Notes under the pieces: generated by a model | The model's input: the letters and a program-made list of their open reading frames with translations, nothing else | Told to the model about the DNA's origin: nothing | The model's database searches: none | Translations under genes and position numbers: made by a program | Shown: in pieces, positions 61,101 to 64,000 of the stretch | Position numbering within the stretch: position 1 is the first letter of the stretch | Layout of the letters: every line of letters begins with the position of its first letter | From: Chitinophaga polysaccharea | GTDB taxonomy: Bacteria > Bacteroidota > Bacteroidia > Chitinophagales > Chitinophagaceae | Direction: 5' to 3' | NCBI RefSeq assembly: GCF_007829335.1 | Contig: NZ_VIWO01000003.1 | Location: forward strand, 682,001 to 746,000 | DNA: 64,000 nucleotides

Positions 61101-64000
61101 ATTACCTATCCACACGAGTTTTCATTGATCGACTGGATTTATGTTGCCCTGGAATTGATGTCATCCAAAAATGCCTATCATACTAACAGTGAGTTTGCCA
61201 GCGATAGGAGGTTGGTATTACCCATGGCCAGTTTCATGCCTTTCTTCTATGCTGATGGTTCTCGGGAGTATGTGATCATACCAGGGTTCTTTGGAGAAGA
61301 TGGTAAAAATGAGCGCACCTTCAGCGACATTTATAAATTCGTGACTGACCTGATTGCGTTAGTGATTAAGTATGTGAAAATCCTGTTGGCAGATCCCGCG
61401 CATGACCTCAATAAGTTGGTACAGCAGTTGTACGCAGACCCGGAATACATCCGGCTTACCGCGGAATGGGATTTTTATAAGAAGCATAAGCCCCAGCTGA
61501 TGTTCCGCAATTTCTATCACCCGTTGGTATGTTATATCAAGAGCACGGTGTATAAGGGCGGATTGCCGGCTATAATGACTTATGAAGTGCAGTCGAAGGT
61601 CAACAGTTTTAATTTTAATACAACTTATCAACCACAGTCGCCGGTGGCCACACCTTACCCAATAGAAAATATTGATTTTGATGCGGAAGGAAGTTATTCT
61701 TCTTATAATTGGGAATTGTTTTATCACCTGCCTTTCTTCATAGGCAACCAGCTGAGTCAGAACCAGCAATTTGAAGAGGCCCGGAAATGGTATCACTATA
61801 TCTTCAATCCTATTGGAGGGGCCGGTGGCAGCGCTCCGCAGAAGTACTGGATCACGAAGCCTTTCCATGAGTTCTTTGATTATGTGAGCCAACGTATAGA
61901 TACTATCCTGACTGATATCGCCAGTGATCCTACCGGTACTGTTTATAAAGACCTGGTGAACGCAGTAGAAAGCTGGCGGGAAAATCCGTTTATGCCGCAT
62001 GAAGTAGCCCGTACCCGGCCACTGGCTTATCAGAAATCGCTGCTCATGAAATACCTGGATAACCTGATTGCATGGGGCGACAACCTGTTTATGCAGAATA
62101 CCATGGAGTCGCTCGTACAGGCCACACAGATGTATATCCTGGCGGATAAGTTGCTGGGGCCAAAGCCCATGATCATTCCACCAGCGGTGCCTGTTCCTGA
62201 CGAGACCTACAACCAGCTGGAATTAAAGCTGGATGCTTTCAGCAACGCTATGGTAGACCTGGAGAACCTGGTGCCTGACCTGAACCTGTTGCCACATAAG
62301 GGGGCAGAGTTACCCACACCGCATAACACTGTGTCTTCCCTTTACTTCTGTATACCGGCCAACGACCATTTGTTGTCTTACTGGGATACTATTGCCGACA
62401 GGTTGTACAAGATCCGTAACTGTGAAGATATTAATGGCGTACACCGTGTGCTGGCATTGTTTGCACCGCCAATAGATCCGGGTATGTTAGTGCGTGCTGC
62501 AGCAGCAGGATTAGATATCAGTGCTGTAACCGCAATGCTCAACGCGCCACTGCCGTTGTACCGCTTCCATGTCATTCTGCAAAAAGCAACAGAACTGGCA
62601 GAGCAGGTGAAAGCTATGGGAGCTGCATTGTTGTCGGCCCTGGAAAAGAAAGATAATGAGGCATTAGCCCTGTTGAGGGCAGGAGAGGAAATAAAACTCC
62701 AGCAACAATTATTGCTCATCCGGCAAACGCAGGTGGAAGAGGCGACACAGTCGATCGATGCCTTGCAGAAAACCAAAGCCATTTCCCAGAAAAAATTCGA
62801 TTACTACAGCAGCCGTGACTTTATGAACGGATGGGAAATAGCCCAGGCTGGTATTTCTGCCGGCGCCATTATCTCTGAGATCGTAGCTACTGTATTGGAT
62901 GCCACATCCGGCGGTACACATATGATACCTATTATTACCGGTGGTGGCGCCGGTTTTGGCGGATCTCCCGTGGTGACGGTATCTTTTGGCGGTAACAACG
63001 TAGGCAGTTCCACCGGGCAGTTTGGTACCCTGTTCCGCGGCATTGCCGGTATCCTGCATTCTACTTCCGGCCTGATAGGTAACATTGGCGCATACCAGCG
63101 CAGAATGGACGACTGGAATCTGCAGAAAGACCTGGCCAGCCTGGAAATGGCACAGGTAGACCAACAGATAGTAGTGGCGAATATCCGTAAAGATATTGCA
63201 GTAAAAGAAACCACCACGCAACAGCTGCGGATTCAACAGGCGCAGGAAGTGAATACATTTATGACCAGCAAGTATACCAATAAAGACCTGTATGCCTGGA
63301 TGACCGGGCAGATCAGCACCCTTTATTTCCAATCGTACCAGCTGGCATTTGCCATGGCCAAACAGGCCGAACAATGTTACCAGTTTGAACTGGCGGCAGA
63401 TAGTAATGTGATCCAGTATAACTATTGGGATACGATGAAGAAAGGACTCTTGTCGGGCGACCGGCTGCTGTTGGATGTAAAACGACTGGAATCCAATTAC
63501 CTGAAGAATAACCAGCGGGAATTTGAGCTGACCAAGAATATTTCTATTGCTGCATTGTCGCCGGAAGCCCTGATGCAGTTGCGTAATACCGGTCAATGCG
63601 ATATCAATGTTCCGGAAATGTTGTTTGACATGGACTATCCAGGTCATTACCTGCGCCGGATAAAAGCTATTTCGGTAAGCATACCTTGCATCAGCGGCCC
63701 ATTGGTAGCGGTATCCTGCACCTTGTCACAGGTTAGCAATAAATATCGCAAGAATACACAGCTCAATCCGGCGGGGGCAGATGCCTATGATAAGTACGTG
63801 GAAAAAGACGGTGGGGATGACCGGTTTACGTATAACATCGGCGCTATCCAGTCTATTGCCACCAGCCACGCCCAGAATGATACCGGGTTATTCGAACTGA
63901 ATTTCCATGATGACCGATACCTGCCTTTTGAAGGTACCGGCGCTATCAGTTCCTGGCACCTGGAAATGAACGACCCCGCTTCGCTGGCACAATTCGATTA
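55170..64000 (+). CDS. Tc toxin subunit A (TcA), 3' end outside window
   Basis: The frame is open from ATG 55170 to the window end (2943 codons). Two transthyretin/carboxypeptidase-like beta domains start the protein (IKGFIKSSRTGHPLQGLRIE; VTGTVYQPDNTPAPHLTVKA). A helical shell follows, with the VRP1-like block LFQETDLCECMDCRSVYGPA at ~residue 660, then the neuraminidase-like region from ~1675 (WSQWLWMKNFQVWVANRKVF). Around 2480-2790 lie the long channel helices (EEIKLQQQLLLIRQTQVEEA; AQVDQQIVVANIRKDIAVKE) around a Gly-rich membrane tip (~2575-2620). The TcA/TcB-binding end (LPFEGTGAISSWHLEM) is reached, so about 100 residues are missing. TcA pentamers bind cells and inject the TcC enzyme through the channel; TcB-TcC is the cognate cocoon encoded upstream. 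Confidence 0.9.
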   Translation, partial: MKAHLIKGFIKSSRTGHPLQGLRIEAWSTEALINVPLASGITDENGRFMLTFNEGLVQELLRHNPQIYFRIWQEEVILSGSHDTKSWNVHETTEEIGLEVESKSGHDDVQSAIVTGTVYQPDNTPAPHLTVKAFDKDLRSETTLGEALTDASGKYSIPYDQRRAERNEYQRADILMRVYKDNQLLFETDINDIVFNAPPRVNIDIHLKESAGNTFSEYENYLRVLSPVTGKITLDTLEESSTHPDITFLNRETGIDYHHLEYLALSHKIRQQFQFEPTFFYAIFREGTLLKNDLQQWLTTRVTINISSEVKSLVYETALIDTDTISTAITDAIVAHIIPDISKVLPVMLRQLQGLQEEAKKYIQEERPRQWANLLVGSVKEGSYKKLVELISQNAGGNLPQLLNNLITANPFLNVATANDAAVNINIASLLGTDDTLIQHVKATANIKDEQEVSQLAALSTDEWKSMLNRLPNEQLRASMTASADALDTHVTILQGRFRQKYPHVAFMADFKRDQPAAMEEMKQLPVIDLGGKPIDTQLKDSPLSDNAKAQLRSLQRLYKLTPDYNKAKKLQADQLTSAYHIVGLGQKQFVTRYSKDQTFTEKEAAAIYQKAVNIHTAAMTLGAELKEYGSAGKLKVLNGEALSLKIEQVSKDFPNLKSLFQETDLCECMDCRSVYGPAAYLADVLQFLKNRLLANGTKTAKDVLFARRPDIGDIDLNCDNANTPIPYIDLVCEVLEDAVNPDQGILLDSSYTADIVIGKINSHLLKGLTDNGMKHVTDQAVLYPKYSAAGIDTYMLRDTQSTTKISAEGSGWRVRQLRQTHLSAPELNAAPEYVNDAAYQALSVSHISFGLPFDIYQQRSSSLLEIVNIERADLMDTLGNAAGPDAPSKAAVYLKISPAERTLIVTPDTTTAGQVVYWNTGALPLITTLQEVDVFLKKSGLSYVDLQQLLTESFINPGNNLFIQHLDNTCNTAKKIIVNLDEPALDRIHRFLRMYRRTGISMDNLNSIIMYTGLGNQQLNDATLILTADLLKLQNSLGITLEQALSFYGQQPVSLYTSIYLNRIATNPIDVAFTVKNIVANELLPVGSRDTLNAHLTTLGLSLKLKTADITFLISQLNPADTTLTRDNLAFLYRHGLLANLLGLKVQELFSYSSLATLPLFTTPAGTSALVASVRFMQATGFTVSDLQWFLQNSDPTGLLTMQDTAITTWLTTLQGAYQQAFNTTRSTFNAALTPDENKNGLKQQMNLLPGIAAAAVDKLLAIVSNTFADALSPQAYVAANLGGYFNTLDIQSKITALLALAPGDPNIPAAQNALIQSFSTPISLYLFQAAKQTALYNAVQSTFGTTDVVTQVLLQYASLKFPGPAKVLGDVLSDDLLIDQVNTPPIPPVITPGGFEKQYRATRLLKLMVSYFNKIGIQAKDLQWFLQNNAVMGWLELDTLRYQGDVPAADFDKWVKWQTALHLMQNDGTVQSPADPNVILSWTDIWGRVASGAAQLDTIHTLALFTGWDINDVNDLVTWYGYTYPADFKLPATWQRLGAATAALRLLGVPLVTAAQFIKPVLTNVEADLITQTLRNKYDDKQWLNVIQPVEDVLRPQKRDALVAYLLAFNPDLNGPDDLYDYFLMDVLMQPGQPSSRIVMAHGILQLFIQRCLMALEPNAIADVTQDDGWSQWLWMKNFQVWVANRKVFLYPENWIQPELRTDQSYFFADLISELQQNEITDDNVETAAIHYLEKLDDVASLDVRACYYDVSTYTMHVIARVRGGSTYYYRTGVKERKWEPWTKVDVDISGDHLLAYMLNNRLFLAWHLPTEEIQQGQNVSIPSTPINQPVTAPLKRYKIQLATSECINGVWQPKRTSQDVLYTGYYNDLNPVKDTFRMLDFDMGTVGYGILCTFDGYAIGMFNLTGCKGYPEVANWGGQSLPYLDLIPDFMDTQFLQMQYRENDNRSLDTLSMRSILSPYKYETILNKTPGIFRITYPHEFSLIDWIYVALELMSSKNAYHTNSEFASDRRLVLPMASFMPFFYADGSREYVIIPGFFGEDGKNERTFSDIYKFVTDLIALVIKYVKILLADPAHDLNKLVQQLYADPEYIRLTAEWDFYKKHKPQLMFRNFYHPLVCYIKSTVYKGGLPAIMTYEVQSKVNSFNFNTTYQPQSPVATPYPIENIDFDAEGSYSSYNWELFYHLPFFIGNQLSQNQQFEEARKWYHYIFNPIGGAGGSAPQKYWITKPFHEFFDYVSQRIDTILTDIASDPTGTVYKDLVNAVESWRENPFMPHEVARTRPLAYQKSLLMKYLDNLIAWGDNLFMQNTMESLVQATQMYILADKLLGPKPMIIPPAVPVPDETYNQLELKLDAFSNAMVDLENLVPDLNLLPHKGAELPTPHNTVSSLYFCIPANDHLLSYWDTIADRLYKIRNCEDINGVHRVLALFAPPIDPGMLVRAAAAGLDISAVTAMLNAPLPLYRFHVILQKATELAEQVKAMGAALLSALEKKDNEALALLRAGEEIKLQQQLLLIRQTQVEEATQSIDALQKTKAISQKKFDYYSSRDFMNGWEIAQAGISAGAIISEIVATVLDATSGGTHMIPIITGGGAGFGGSPVVTVSFGGNNVGSSTGQFGTLFRGIAGILHSTSGLIGNIGAYQRRMDDWNLQKDLASLEMAQVDQQIVVANIRKDIAVKETTTQQLRIQQAQEVNTFMTSKYTNKDLYAWMTGQISTLYFQSYQLAFAMAKQAEQCYQFELAADSNVIQYNYWDTMKKGLLSGDRLLLDVKRLESNYLKNNQREFELTKNISIAALSPEALMQLRNTGQCDINVPEMLFDMDYPGHYLRRIKAISVSIPCISGPLVAVSCTLSQVSNKYRKNTQLNPAGADAYDKYVEKDGGDDRFTYNIGAIQSIATSHAQNDTGLFELNFHDDRYLPFEGTGAISSWHLEMNDPASLAQFD

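Overview
The window looks like a chromosomal stretch of a Bacteroidota member close to Chitinophaga (inference). The signs are three ECF sigma / FecR / SusC / SusD cassettes with STN-domain SusC proteins, many lipoprotein signal peptides, a T9SS sorting tail, TAnnTTTG-type promoter elements, and few Shine-Dalgarno sequences. No rRNA, tRNA, CRISPR array, insertion sequence or phage gene was recognised.

Layout. 1-2.7 kb: 3' end of a GH35-type beta-galactosidase and a GH43 enzyme, closed by a strong terminator. 2.9-13.1 kb (+): locus 1, sigma-FecR-SusC-SusD, a discoidin-domain lipoprotein and a discoidin-domain zinc metalloprotease. It has no glycoside hydrolase, so a glycoprotein or peptide target is plausible. 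13.2-17.7 kb (-): a TAT-exported propeller-like protein, a GH20 hexosaminidase, a broken yggS remnant, an AAA+ ATPase and a small thioredoxin-fold protein. 17.8-19.2 kb (+): a MocR/PdxR-type regulator. 19.5-34.5 kb (+): locus 2, sigma-FecR, then a tight gene string of SusC-SusD, a lipoprotein, a GldA-like ATPase, a fused GldF/GldG-like permease, two tandem MutS-like ATPases without mismatch-recognition domains, and an S41 protease. 34.6-35.0 kb (-): an orphan CHMI-type tautomerase. 35.0-45.5 kb (-): locus 3, sigma-FecR-SusC-SusD-GH16, a beta-glucan utilisation locus whose enzyme carries a T9SS tail. 45.6-47.2 kb: a small membrane protein, short ORFs or gene remnants, and a 47-residue peptide resembling a class I lanthipeptide precursor followed by a perfect-palindrome terminator. 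47.2-64 kb (+): a Tc toxin pair, a fused TcB-TcC (RHS) protein with a Gly/Pro-rich linker and unusual C-terminal domain, then a TcA that runs off the window end.

How the parts work together. Each cassette should sense its ligand through SusC/STN, signal to FecR, release the sigma factor and raise its own operon. In loci 1 and 3 an intrinsic terminator on the antisense strand lies between fecR and susC, with an antisense TAnnTTTG element touching the susC start codon. This is the geometry expected for cis-antisense RNAs like the DonS type of Bacteroides. The best candidates for new biology are these antisense RNAs, the SusCD-ABC-MutS-MutS-S41 gene string, the orphan lanthipeptide-like peptide, and the C-terminal domain of the TcB-TcC protein.
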